DNA from: Candidatus Dormiibacter sp.
GTDB taxonomy: Bacteria > Chloroflexota > Dormibacteria > UBA8260
Direction of reading: 5' to 3'
Assembly: GCA_025450495.1 (NCBI GenBank)
Contig: JANWHI010000009.1
Coordinates: forward strand, 1-10,744
DNA length: 10,744 nt
The notes under the pieces were generated by a model. That model made no database searches and had not been told where the DNA came from. It saw nothing but the letters and a program-made list of their open reading frames with translations. The translations under genes and the position numbers were made by a program. Shown here in pieces: positions 1 through 4,947 of the stretch (positions within the stretch are counted from its first letter, which is position 1; each line of letters begins with the position of its first letter).

Positions 1-28
1 CAGCCGAGCAAGCAGACGATCGCCGAGA

Positions 29-352
29 TCAGCTCGTTGAAGCTGCGGCTTTGCGCTTGGGATGGTGGTGAGAGTGCAGCGCCGTCCAGTCGGCTCGCTT
101 CGGCGGCTTGCTGACCCCGGCCTGTTGCAACGCTGCGCCGAGCCGAGAGCTCATGAACCTCTCCTGTGCTTCGCGGGATTCCCAGACTTCGACGACGGTC
201 CAGCCGTCCTGGGTCTTGCCGGCCGAGTGCGTGATCAGCCCATCGGGCCACTCGCCCTCGCCCGTGTTCATGTCGATGCCGAGGATCGAGTTGACCTTCT
301 CGTAGTCGCTCTTGTCGAAGCCGTCGAATTCCAGGACGAACAGCTCGGGCAT
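29..352 (-). CDS. Small protein, possible dimeric alpha-beta barrel (ABM-like) fold, function unknown
   Basis: 107 aa, soluble, with no signal peptide or membrane segment. It starts at ATG 352 behind a strong ribosome site (GAGGAGG, 4 bases before ATG). The pattern is a short beta strand (LFVLEFDGF), a helix (DKSDYEKVNSILG), a glycine-rich turn, then a strand, GWTVVEVWESREAQERFM and an amphipathic helix (SRLGAALQQAG). The phrase 'W-x-V-x-E-x-W-x-S-x-E-x-x-x-x-F' is common in small dimeric alpha-beta barrel proteins (antibiotic biosynthesis monooxygenase/EthD-like). The tail HSHHHPKRKAAASTS is basic, histidine-rich and probably disordered. No catalytic residue can be assigned, so the fold is a suggestion and the substrate unknown. 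It stands alone downstream of tRNA-Leu, with its own intergenic region holding a near-palindrome. Confidence 0.75.
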   Translation of the reverse strand: MPELFVLEFDGFDKSDYEKVNSILGIDMNTGEGEWPDGLITHSAGKTQDGWTVVEVWESREAQERFMSSRLGAALQQAGVSKPPKRADWTALHSHHHPKRKAAASTS

Positions 353-390
353 GGTGCCTCCTCAAAGCCGACGGATGGAGATCCGCTCAT

Positions 391-406
391 GGTCATCATG
401 ACGACC
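391..406. promoter_or_regulatory. Near-perfect 16-bp palindrome upstream of the 29-352 gene
   Basis: GGTCATCATGACGACC has 8-bp half sites that match at 7 of 8 positions as reverse complements. It lies about 39-54 bases before the ATG of the small minus-strand gene, where a repressor operator would overlap the promoter. No convincing -35/-10 pair was identified next to it, so the role is inferred from symmetry and position only. Confidence 0.35.
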
Positions 407-426
407 GATGCTGTCGATCGTGTGAC

Positions 427-440
427 TGGCCGGCGGGCCA
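427..440 (-). terminator. GC hairpin downstream of tRNA-Leu (weak terminator or processing hairpin)
   Basis: TGGCC and GGCCA form a 5-bp stem around a 4-base loop, 20 bases past the 3' end of the tRNA on the minus strand. No T-run follows, so it is not a classical intrinsic terminator. It may end the tRNA transcript or simply reflect high GC content. Confidence 0.25.
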
Positions 441-460
441 TCCCGAATACCGACAGCGCG

Positions 461-544
461 TGCCGGGAAAGGGAGTCGAACCCTTACGCCCTTACGGACA
501 CAGCGCCCTGAACGCTGCGTGTCTACCAATTCCACCACCCCGGC
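461..544 (-). tRNA. tRNA-Leu (anticodon CAG)
   Basis: This 84-nt class II tRNA reads 544 to 461. The acceptor stem GCCGGGG pairs with TCCCGGC (one G-U), followed by discriminator A. The D arm contains GTGGAATTGGTAGAC, typical of bacterial tRNA-Leu. The anticodon stem CAGCG/CGCTG encloses loop TTCAGGG, giving anticodon CAG, which reads CUG. A long variable arm (TGTCCGTAAGGGCG) and T arm AAGGG-TTCGACT-CCCTT follow. The 3' CCA is not encoded and must be added after transcription. It lies 37 bases downstream of the solute-binding protein gene on the same strand with no clear promoter between them, so co-transcription is possible. Confidence 0.96.
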
Positions 545-581
545 GAGCGCGGCGGTGTCCGATCCTAGCAGGAGGCTCGGT

Positions 582-2168
582 TCAGCCCCGGCGCCACTGC
601 ACGATGTCGTCGTACCGCGCCGAGCTGTACCCCACCGGCGGGATCACCACGGTGATCCCCGGACGCACCACCAGCGACACCTGCGGCGTCTCGAGGAACA
701 GCGCCGGCAGATCGTCGTTGAGGTGAGAGGTCACCGCGAGCGCGGCGGCGGCGCGTGCCGGCGTGGTGGTCAGAGTCGCCAGCCCGTCGAGCGCCTGGTC
801 GAGGAAGGGGTCGACCTGTCCCCCGCTGACGTTGAAGCCGGCGGGTGGCACCGCAGTCGATCGCCAGAAAGAGCTGACGTCGGGGTCGGGCCCGCTGTCC
901 CAGTCAGCCAGGGCCATGTCGTACTGCCCACGGCTCACCACCAGCTTGGTGAGGTCGGCGGCCGGCAGCGGCGACACGGTCACATCGATGCCGGCGGCAA
1001 GCAGCTGCCGGGCGATCGAGGCGGCGACGTCGGGAAGCGGCGCCACATCCGCCACCGCCAGGCTGAGGTGCAGCTTCGCCGATCCGCGGCCCCGGATCCC
1101 GTCCGGCCCGAGCGCCCAGCCATCCGCGGCGAGCGTGGCGGCGGCGGCGGCGACGTCCCGCGGCGGGATGGCCTGGTGGGGCGCGGCCCACACCACCCCT
1201 GCCGGGATCGCCCCGACCTCGGGGACGGCCATCCCACGCAGCGGCCCGGCCACGAGCAGCGACCGGTCGAGGGAGTCGGCGATGGCCTGGCGAACTGCGG
1301 AGTCGGCCATCGCCGGGACGCGCTGGTTGAACAACAGGTCGACGAAGCGGAACGGGGTGATGTCGTGCGACACGCCGCCGGCAGCGCCCAGCTGGGCGCG
1401 CTCGGACGGGTCGGTGGCCAGCACCGCGTCCACCGACTTCGAACGGAAGGCGGCGGCGGCGTCCGCGAAGCTGCTGAACAGGTCGAGCTCCACCTGGTTG
1501 AGGTGCACCCCAGTGGCCGCGTGTGGGTTGGGGAAGAGCGTGATCGACATCGGCGTGGTGGTGACCACACGCAGCGGACCAGAGCTTGGCATCGGCGCGG
1601 TGGCCTTCGAGCGCAGCGCTATGAGTTGCGCCGGTCCCAGCGTGCCCAGCGGCAGGATGGGCAGCTGGGTGAGCTGAGCGGCGAACGAGGCCCGCGGTCC
1701 GGCGAGGTCGAAGCTGACTCCGTCGCCCTCAGCGCGGACGTGGACGTCGCGCCACCCCGCCGCCGTCGCGGGGTCGCCGAACCTGGCTGACTGCACCCAG
1801 TTCACGGTGGCGAGGACGTCGGCGACGGTGATCGCGCGCCCGTCGGACCACAGCTGGCCGCCTCGCAAGGGCAGATGGTAGGTGAGGCCATCCTGGCTGA
1901 GGGTGTAGCCCGTGGCGAGGTCGGCCGCCGGGGACGCCTGGCTGTCGAGCCGGAGCAACCGGCGGTAGAGCAGCTCGCCGACGTCGCGGACGGCAGGGTC
2001 GGTGGCTCCCACCAGCGGGTTCAGCGACAGCGGCCGCTGGTCGGTGACCAGGCCCTCGCGATAGTCGGGCGTGGCGGTGCGGATGTGCGAGACGGCGGTG
2101 ACTGCGAGGACCGTGCCGGCGATCAGAACCAGGATCAGGACCGCGCCGATCTCGGCGCGACGCGGGGT
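582..2168 (-). CDS. ABC transporter substrate-binding protein, family 5 (peptide/nickel type); start codon unresolved
   Basis: About 528 aa. The family binds oligopeptides, nickel or other solutes outside the membrane and delivers them to an ABC permease. Sequence signs are the early 'PLSLNPL..TDPAVRDVGELLYRRLL', then 'LSQDGLTYHLPLR', 'WSDGRAITVADV' and, late, 'YDMALADWDSGPDPD', all typical of SBP_bac_5. The N-terminus has arginines followed by one hydrophobic helix (IGAVLILVLIAGTVLAVTAV) and no lipobox cysteine, so it is probably anchored by an uncleaved or signal-peptidase-I type segment. No permease or ATPase gene is adjacent. A GGAGG sits at 2169-2173, just after the secG stop, yet no ATG, GTG or TTG occurs in any frame between the secG stop and the end of that helix. 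The first in-frame one is GTG at 2012, which would remove the membrane segment. The end given here marks the ribosome site, not a proven start. Confidence 0.82.
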   Translation of the reverse strand, partial: TPRRAEIGAVLILVLIAGTVLAVTAVSHIRTATPDYREGLVTDQRPLSLNPLVGATDPAVRDVGELLYRRLLRLDSQASPAADLATGYTLSQDGLTYHLPLRGGQLWSDGRAITVADVLATVNWVQSARFGDPATAAGWRDVHVRAEGDGVSFDLAGPRASFAAQLTQLPILPLGTLGPAQLIALRSKATAPMPSSGPLRVVTTTPMSITLFPNPHAATGVHLNQVELDLFSSFADAAAAFRSKSVDAVLATDPSERAQLGAAGGVSHDITPFRFVDLLFNQRVPAMADSAVRQAIADSLDRSLLVAGPLRGMAVPEVGAIPAGVVWAAPHQAIPPRDVAAAAATLAADGWALGPDGIRGRGSAKLHLSLAVADVAPLPDVAASIARQLLAAGIDVTVSPLPAADLTKLVVSRGQYDMALADWDSGPDPDVSSFWRSTAVPPAGFNVSGGQVDPFLDQALDGLATLTTTPARAAAALAVTSHLNDDLPALFLETPQVSLVVRPGITVVIPPVGYSSARYDDIVQWRRG

Positions 2169-2176
2169 CCTCCGGC

Positions 2177-2413
2177 CTAGTGGGCGCCGATGTACGTCTG
2201 GACGATCGAGACGGCGACGAACAGGAGGATGAAGACGATCGTCACCCGCAGGAGGGTTGCCTCCAGCCCGCGGCGGCGGCGATAGCCGCCACCCGAGTCC
2301 CCACCGCCGCCGATGGTTCCGCCCAGGCCGGTCGCCTTCGGTGTCTGGAGCAACACGCCAAGCATCACCAGCACCCCGAGGATGTCCTGGGCGACCGCGA
2401 AACCTACCTTCAC
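2177..2413 (-). CDS. secG: SecG, protein translocase subunit
   Basis: 78 aa, the usual length. SecG is the small membrane subunit of SecYEG and assists SecA-driven protein export at the plasma membrane. The sequence shows two transmembrane helices (about residues 4-22 and 54-73) joined by a glycine-rich cytoplasmic loop with the family signature 'LLQTPKATGLGGTIGGGGDS' followed by basic residues. Start is GTG 2413, chosen because AGGAGG lies at 2423-2428, nine bases upstream, and the next in-frame start (the ATG of 'MLGVLLQ') would remove much of the first helix. The substrate-binding protein follows at once. secG commonly lies just after the triose-phosphate glycolytic genes; here it is separated from gpmI by about 2.5 kb of other genes. 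Confidence 0.93.
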   Translation of the reverse strand: MKVGFAVAQDILGVLVMLGVLLQTPKATGLGGTIGGGGDSGGGYRRRRGLEATLLRVTIVFILLFVAVSIVQTYIGAH

Positions 2414-2422
2414 GCAACGAAA

Positions 2423-2450
2423 CCTCCTGCCGGCACGAAGGCGCAGTATA
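2423..2450 (-). promoter_or_regulatory. secG ribosome binding site and candidate -10 box
   Basis: On the minus strand TATACT (2445-2450) is a close match to a -10 hexamer, 31 bases before the GTG of secG, followed by the strong Shine-Dalgarno AGGAGG (2423-2428). No good -35 box is seen 16-19 bases upstream. The ribosome site is secure and the promoter moderate. It indicates that secG is transcribed separately from gpmI here, as required by the genes lying between them. Confidence 0.5.
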
Positions 2451-2613
2451 CCGGCGGGGCCATTTGCGGCCGGGCCGGCAGCGGCACGCAACGACAAAAG
2501 TTGGTGGTGGGCGCGGTCCGATGCGCGTATGCTGTTGGCATGGTCGTAAGCCGAGTCCGGGAGGTTGCGGGCGGATCCGGAGTGGCATCGCCAGGCGCCA
2601 CGGAGGGTTGACC

Positions 2614-2943
2614 ATGTTCTGGTTGCTGGCCTACGGCAGTGTCTCCGCAATGAGCATCGGTGTGTTTGCGTTGCTCTGCCAACGCGCGCCGATCTTCGAT
2701 GAGAACGAACGGCCCATGGCTTCGTCGGCACCCTGGGCAGCCGCATTCACTGACCTTCCCGGCGCCCTGGCCCGGGGCCTCCACCGTGGCCGGTCGCGGT
2801 CAGGGCCTCGCTCCTTCCGCCTCACCCGGGAGGTCCGCTCTTTTCGCCTCACCCGAGAGGTCCACTCCTTTCGCCTCACCCGTCAGCAGGTGCGCTCCTT
2901 TCACCTCACCCGCCAGGCGCGCTCTTTTCGCCTCGCTCGGTAG
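2614..2943 (+). CDS. Predicted small membrane protein with C-terminal SFRLTR tandem repeats, unknown function
   Basis: 109 aa, start ATG 2614 with GGAGGG ending 6 bases upstream. Residues 2-22 (FWLLAYGSVSAMSIGVFALLC) form a likely membrane helix, followed by a mixed linker with an alanine/proline-rich stretch and an arginine-rich stretch (HRGRSRSGPRS). From about residue 67 to the end there are five tandem copies of a 9-residue unit with core S-F-R-L-T-R, the third with one extra residue. The tail is strongly basic and would lie on one side of the membrane, suited to binding nucleic acid, phosphate-rich lipid or a partner protein, but no family is recognised. The indel keeps the frame, and several differences between units are synonymous, which favours coding. 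However, other frames are also open through the repeats, so the coding status is not certain. It is transcribed divergently from secG. Confidence 0.5.
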   Translation: MFWLLAYGSVSAMSIGVFALLCQRAPIFDENERPMASSAPWAAAFTDLPGALARGLHRGRSRSGPRSFRLTREVRSFRLTREVHSFRLTRQQVRSFHLTRQARSFRLAR

Positions 2944-2947
2944 GTCG
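2810..2947 (+). repeat. Five tandem 27-bp repeats (27, 27, 30, 27, 27)
   Basis: Units lie at 2810-2836, 2837-2863, 2864-2893, 2894-2920 and 2921-2947. Each carries a core like CTTTCGCCTCACCCG followed by AGG near its end, so CCT(C) and (G)AGG can form a short hairpin in each unit. The third unit has a 3-base insertion. The fifth contains the TAG stop of the predicted gene and continues four bases past it in register with the other units. No other copy of the unit was seen in this window. Confidence 0.9.
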
Positions 2948-2965
2948 CGGCCGGGCTGATCCATG

Positions 2966-2982
2966 GGCGGGGGGATCCCGCC
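2966..2982 (+). terminator. GC hairpin after the repeat-protein gene (possible terminator)
   Basis: GGCGGG and CCCGCC form a perfect 6-bp GC stem around the 5-base loop GGGAT, 22 bases after the stop codon at 2943. No T-run follows. It is placed where a terminator would separate this gene from the PLD gene that starts at 3026. Confidence 0.4.
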
Positions 2983-2999
2983 ACGGTAGGCGAGCTAAC

Positions 3000-3015
3000 T
3001 ACACTAATTTGTGTA
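3000..3015 (+). promoter_or_regulatory. Palindromic operator candidate overlapping a -10 box of the PLD gene
   Basis: TACACTAATTTGTGTA is a 16-bp dyad with 7 of 8 matched positions, an AT-rich island in GC-rich DNA. Its first six bases, TACACT, are a plausible -10 hexamer. Transcription would then begin near 3012, leaving a 5' leader of only about 14 bases before GTG 3026 and no Shine-Dalgarno. A dimeric repressor bound here would block the promoter. Which regulator binds cannot be read from the sequence; the neighbouring CGNR protein is one possibility. Confidence 0.45.
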
Positions 3016-3025
3016 AGCTGCGCGG

Positions 3026-4072
3026 GTGCGCCGGACCCGACCGTCCCTCTTCACTCCTCTCCTTGCCGCGATGCTCTCGAGCTGTGCAGTCCCGGCCGGC
3101 GGACCTGTCGGTGGACCGCCGCAGACCCAGCTGCCGCTGCTCGCACCCGCCCCGGCGACCGGCGTGGGCCGCGACACCGTGATCGTGCTGCGCAGCGGCG
3201 AGCCGACCTTCGTGGAGCTGGACCGCCTGGTCGGCAGTGCGCATCGGAGCGTCGACGTCGAGGTCTACGAGTTCGGCCGCACCGACCTTGCCGCGGCGGT
3301 GGTTGCGGCGCAGGCGCGCGGTGTCGATGTGACCGTCATCGACGACCCCTCGGAGAGCGCGTCGGCGTCCACCGCGCTCAGCCTCCGCGCCAGTGCCGTC
3401 GACGTCGCCGACTATCCGATCCGGGCCCGCATGATCGACCACGTCAAGCTGCTGGTCGTCGACGGCCGGGTGGCGGTGGTCGGGGGCATCAACTGGGGAG
3501 CCGGATCGGCGGCCAACCACGACTTCGACGTCGAGGTGCGCGGGCCCGCCGTCGCCAACCTGGAACGCGTCTTCGCACGCGACCTGGTGACCTGCGGACG
3601 CCCCCACGTGGTGCCGCCGCGGGTCGCCGACCCGTCGATCCTCGTCGCGGCGACGCTTCCCGGTGCTGAGATCCTCCCCATGGTGCTGGGAGTCATCGCC
3701 GGCGCGAGGCGCACGCTCGATGTCGCCATGTACACACTGACCGACGCGGCGGTGGTGCAGGCGATGGAGGCGGTCCTCGCCCGTGGCGTGGCGGTGAGGG
3801 TGCTGCTCGATCCCAGCGAGCGGCCCAGCGATCCGTCCGCTGCGTCTCTGCGCGCCCACGGGGTGGCCGTCCGTCTCTATCGAAGCAGCGGCGAAAAGCT
3901 CCATGCCAAGGCCGCGATCGCCGACGGCGCCACGGTGGTGCTGGGCAGCGCCAACTGGACGGTCAGCGGCTTCGAGCACAACCACGAGCTGGACGTGACC
4001 ATTCCCCACAACGTGGCCGTGGCTGCCGCGTTTGAGCAGCAGTTCGACAGCGATTGGTCGGCAAGCGCCTGA
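3026..4072 (+). CDS. Phospholipase D superfamily lipoprotein with two HKD motifs
   Basis: 348 aa. PLD-superfamily enzymes cleave or transfer phosphodiester bonds through a phospho-histidine intermediate; members include phospholipases, cardiolipin synthases and nucleases. Two complete catalytic motifs are visible: H139-V-K141-x4-D146 followed by GGINW, and H293-A-K295-x4-D300 followed by GSANW. Both halves of the bilobed fold are therefore present in one chain. The N-terminus is a lipoprotein signal: basic RRTR, a hydrophobic stretch, then lipobox L-S-S-C with the lipidated Cys at 20, so the enzyme should sit outside the plasma membrane. A proline/glycine-rich linker follows (about 21-48). 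Start is GTG 3026, the first possible one, because TAA at 3014-3016 closes the frame. No ribosome site is evident. Family and location are well supported; the substrate (lipid, DNA or other) is unknown. Confidence 0.9.
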   Translation: MRRTRPSLFTPLLAAMLSSCAVPAGGPVGGPPQTQLPLLAPAPATGVGRDTVIVLRSGEPTFVELDRLVGSAHRSVDVEVYEFGRTDLAAAVVAAQARGVDVTVIDDPSESASASTALSLRASAVDVADYPIRARMIDHVKLLVVDGRVAVVGGINWGAGSAANHDFDVEVRGPAVANLERVFARDLVTCGRPHVVPPRVADPSILVAATLPGAEILPMVLGVIAGARRTLDVAMYTLTDAAVVQAMEAVLARGVAVRVLLDPSERPSDPSAASLRAHGVAVRLYRSSGEKLHAKAAIADGATVVLGSANWTVSGFEHNHELDVTIPHNVAVAAAFEQQFDSDWSASA

Positions 4073-4079
4073 TCAGGCG
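4066..4079. terminator. 14-bp perfect palindrome holding the stop codons of two convergent genes
   Basis: CGCCTGATCAGGCG is perfectly self-complementary. Its centre is TGA|TCA, that is, the stop codon of the PLD gene (4070-4072) directly against the reversed stop codon of the CGNR gene (4073-4075). As RNA from either strand it could fold into a 5-bp GC stem with a GATC loop, so it may act as a compact bidirectional terminator, though no T-run is present. Confidence 0.4.
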
Positions 4080-4639
4080 GGGGTGGGCTCGCCGGCACGG
4101 CGCCGTTCACGGTATGCCTTCGCCTTGGCCCGGCTGCCGCAGCTACGCATGCTGCACCAGGCCCCGCAACCGTTCTTGGAGTTGTCGTAGAACGCCCACT
4201 GACAGTCGGCCGCCCGGCACACCTTGAGACGGCGAAAACTGCCGTCGACGGTGCTCTCCACGAGCGCGGTGAGGATCGAGGCGAGGAATCCGTCCACGCC
4301 GCGCGACGTCGCAGCGAGGCGGACGCCCTCGGCGCCGACCACGGGGTGCACCGACGCCGCGTCGAGGAGCTTGCTCAGTCGCGCCGCGGCGGCCTGCGGA
4401 AGCGGCAGACCGCAGTTCACGCCGAGCAGGATGCGCAGGTTCTCGCGGGTGTCGACGATGCGCCGTCGCTGCCCCTCGTCGGGCGTGAACTCGAGCTCGT
4501 GAGCGCGCAGCCAGGTGACCGACTTGTCGATGTCGGCGAGCTCGTCCCACCCCCCTGGAAGCTCGGCGCTGTTGACGAAATCCTGGACGAGGGCCAGGCC
4601 GCGAGGGGCTGGTTCTCGTTCTGCTGCAGGGTCGGCCAT
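4073..4639 (-). CDS. CGNR zinc-finger / ABATE-domain protein, putative transcription regulator
   Basis: 188 aa. The N-terminal 130 residues fit the helical ABATE region: 'LALVQDFVNSAELPGGWDEL', then 'WLRAHEL' and 'RENLRILL'. The C-terminal 50 residues form the zinc finger: 'LKVCRAADCQWAFYDNSKN', then WCSM-x-SCGSRAKAKAYRERRR. Cysteines 141, 146, 162 and 167 form the expected metal site. The motif that names the family, CGNR, is CGSR here (Ser for Asn). Proteins of this class are mostly predicted DNA-binding regulators, common in actinobacteria. Start is ATG 4639 with GAGGA about 10 bases upstream. It converges on the PLD gene with no base between the two stop codons and diverges from the 56-aa gene at 4752. 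It could regulate either neighbour, which is inference from position. Confidence 0.88.
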   Translation of the reverse strand: MADPAAEREPAPRGLALVQDFVNSAELPGGWDELADIDKSVTWLRAHELEFTPDEGQRRRIVDTRENLRILLGVNCGLPLPQAAAARLSKLLDAASVHPVVGAEGVRLAATSRGVDGFLASILTALVESTVDGSFRRLKVCRAADCQWAFYDNSKNGCGAWCSMRSCGSRAKAKAYRERRRAGEPTPA

Positions 4640-4677
4640 GGTCGGGAATCCTCGATAATCGTAACCGTCGAACAGAC

Positions 4678-4707
4678 TTGACAGGTGACGTCGCTGGCGT
4701 CTATCCT
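4678..4707 (+). promoter_or_regulatory. Sigma70-type promoter for the 56-aa gene
   Basis: TTGACA (4678-4683, perfect -35), an 18-base spacer and TATCCT (4702-4707, 4 of 6 for -10) precede the small plus-strand gene at 4752. This is the best consensus promoter in the window. It lies in the 112-bp divergent region shared with the CGNR gene. Confidence 0.7.
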
Positions 4708-4751
4708 ATAACCAGTGTACCAGCTTCGTTGGTGATGAGGAGAAGGTCAAG

Positions 4752-4922
4752 ATGATGAACGGGGACCAGCTGTACGAGCTGGCACAGATCCGCGAGCAGG
4801 AGTTCATGCTCGAGGCCACGCTGCGCCGCGCCAACCGCCAGCGCAGCCGCAGCCGCACCATCGGCCTGGTCGCGGGAGCCGCCCGGCGCCTGCGCCGCCA
4901 CGGTGACTCCAACCAGGCCTGA
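4752..4922 (+). CDS. Small basic helical protein, 56 aa, unknown function
   Basis: The gene starts at tandem ATG codons (4752 and 4755) behind AGGAGAAGG (4738-4746) and a strong promoter. The product opens with a charged amphipathic helix (about residues 5-30: 'QLYELAQIREQEFMLEATLRR'), continues with an arginine/serine-rich segment (RQRSRSR, about 29-35) and ends in a second short basic helix (TIGLVAGAARRLRRHG). There are no cysteines and no clear membrane span; residues 36-44 are only briefly hydrophobic. The pattern '-LYELA-IR--E' near the N-terminus resembles many short uncharacterised actinobacterial proteins, by impression only. It stands divergent to the CGNR regulator and convergent with gpmI, 25 bases away. 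The gene is judged real from promoter, ribosome site and amphipathic pattern; no function can be assigned. Confidence 0.75.
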   Translation: MMNGDQLYELAQIREQEFMLEATLRRANRQRSRSRTIGLVAGAARRLRRHGDSNQA

Positions 4923-4946
4923 GCCCGTTCTCCGCGGCCCCGGGCT
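4922..4946. terminator. Inverted repeat between the 56-aa gene and gpmI
   Basis: AGCCCG (4922-4927) and CGGGCT (4941-4946) form a 6-bp stem with a 13-base GC-rich loop, filling the 25-base gap between two convergent genes. There is no T-run. It may serve as a weak bidirectional terminator. Confidence 0.3.
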
Positions 4947-4947
4947 G

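Noticed and set aside
519..1790. 423-codon plus-strand frame opposite the substrate-binding protein
   Set aside because: Arg/Gly/His-rich composition typical of antisense reading in GC-rich DNA, no ribosome site, and the other strand encodes a recognised family. It also runs through the tRNA region.
2501..2533. Plus-strand promoter TTGGTG ... TATGCT for the repeat-protein gene
   Set aside because: The spacer would be 21 bases, too long for a standard sigma70 promoter; a -10 alone is not enough.
2169..2615. In-frame N-terminal extension of the substrate-binding protein through secG to an ATG at 2615
   Set aside because: It would cover all of secG in another frame with Arg/Pro-rich, non-protein-like sequence and precede the true signal anchor by about 150 residues.
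2810..2947. CRISPR array
   Set aside because: Units abut directly with no unique spacers, so this is a tandem repeat and not a CRISPR.
2999..4009. Long open minus-strand frame of 336 codons opposite the PLD gene
   Set aside because: It is the antisense shadow of a gene with clear catalytic motifs; its product is low-complexity His/Arg/Gly-rich sequence with no recognisable domain.
4668..4683. Possible SOS (LexA) box TCGAAC-N4 near the 56-aa gene promoter
   Set aside because: Only the left half matches the actinobacterial TCGAAC-N4-GTTCGA consensus; the right half (TTGACA) matches at two positions and is better explained as a -35 box.
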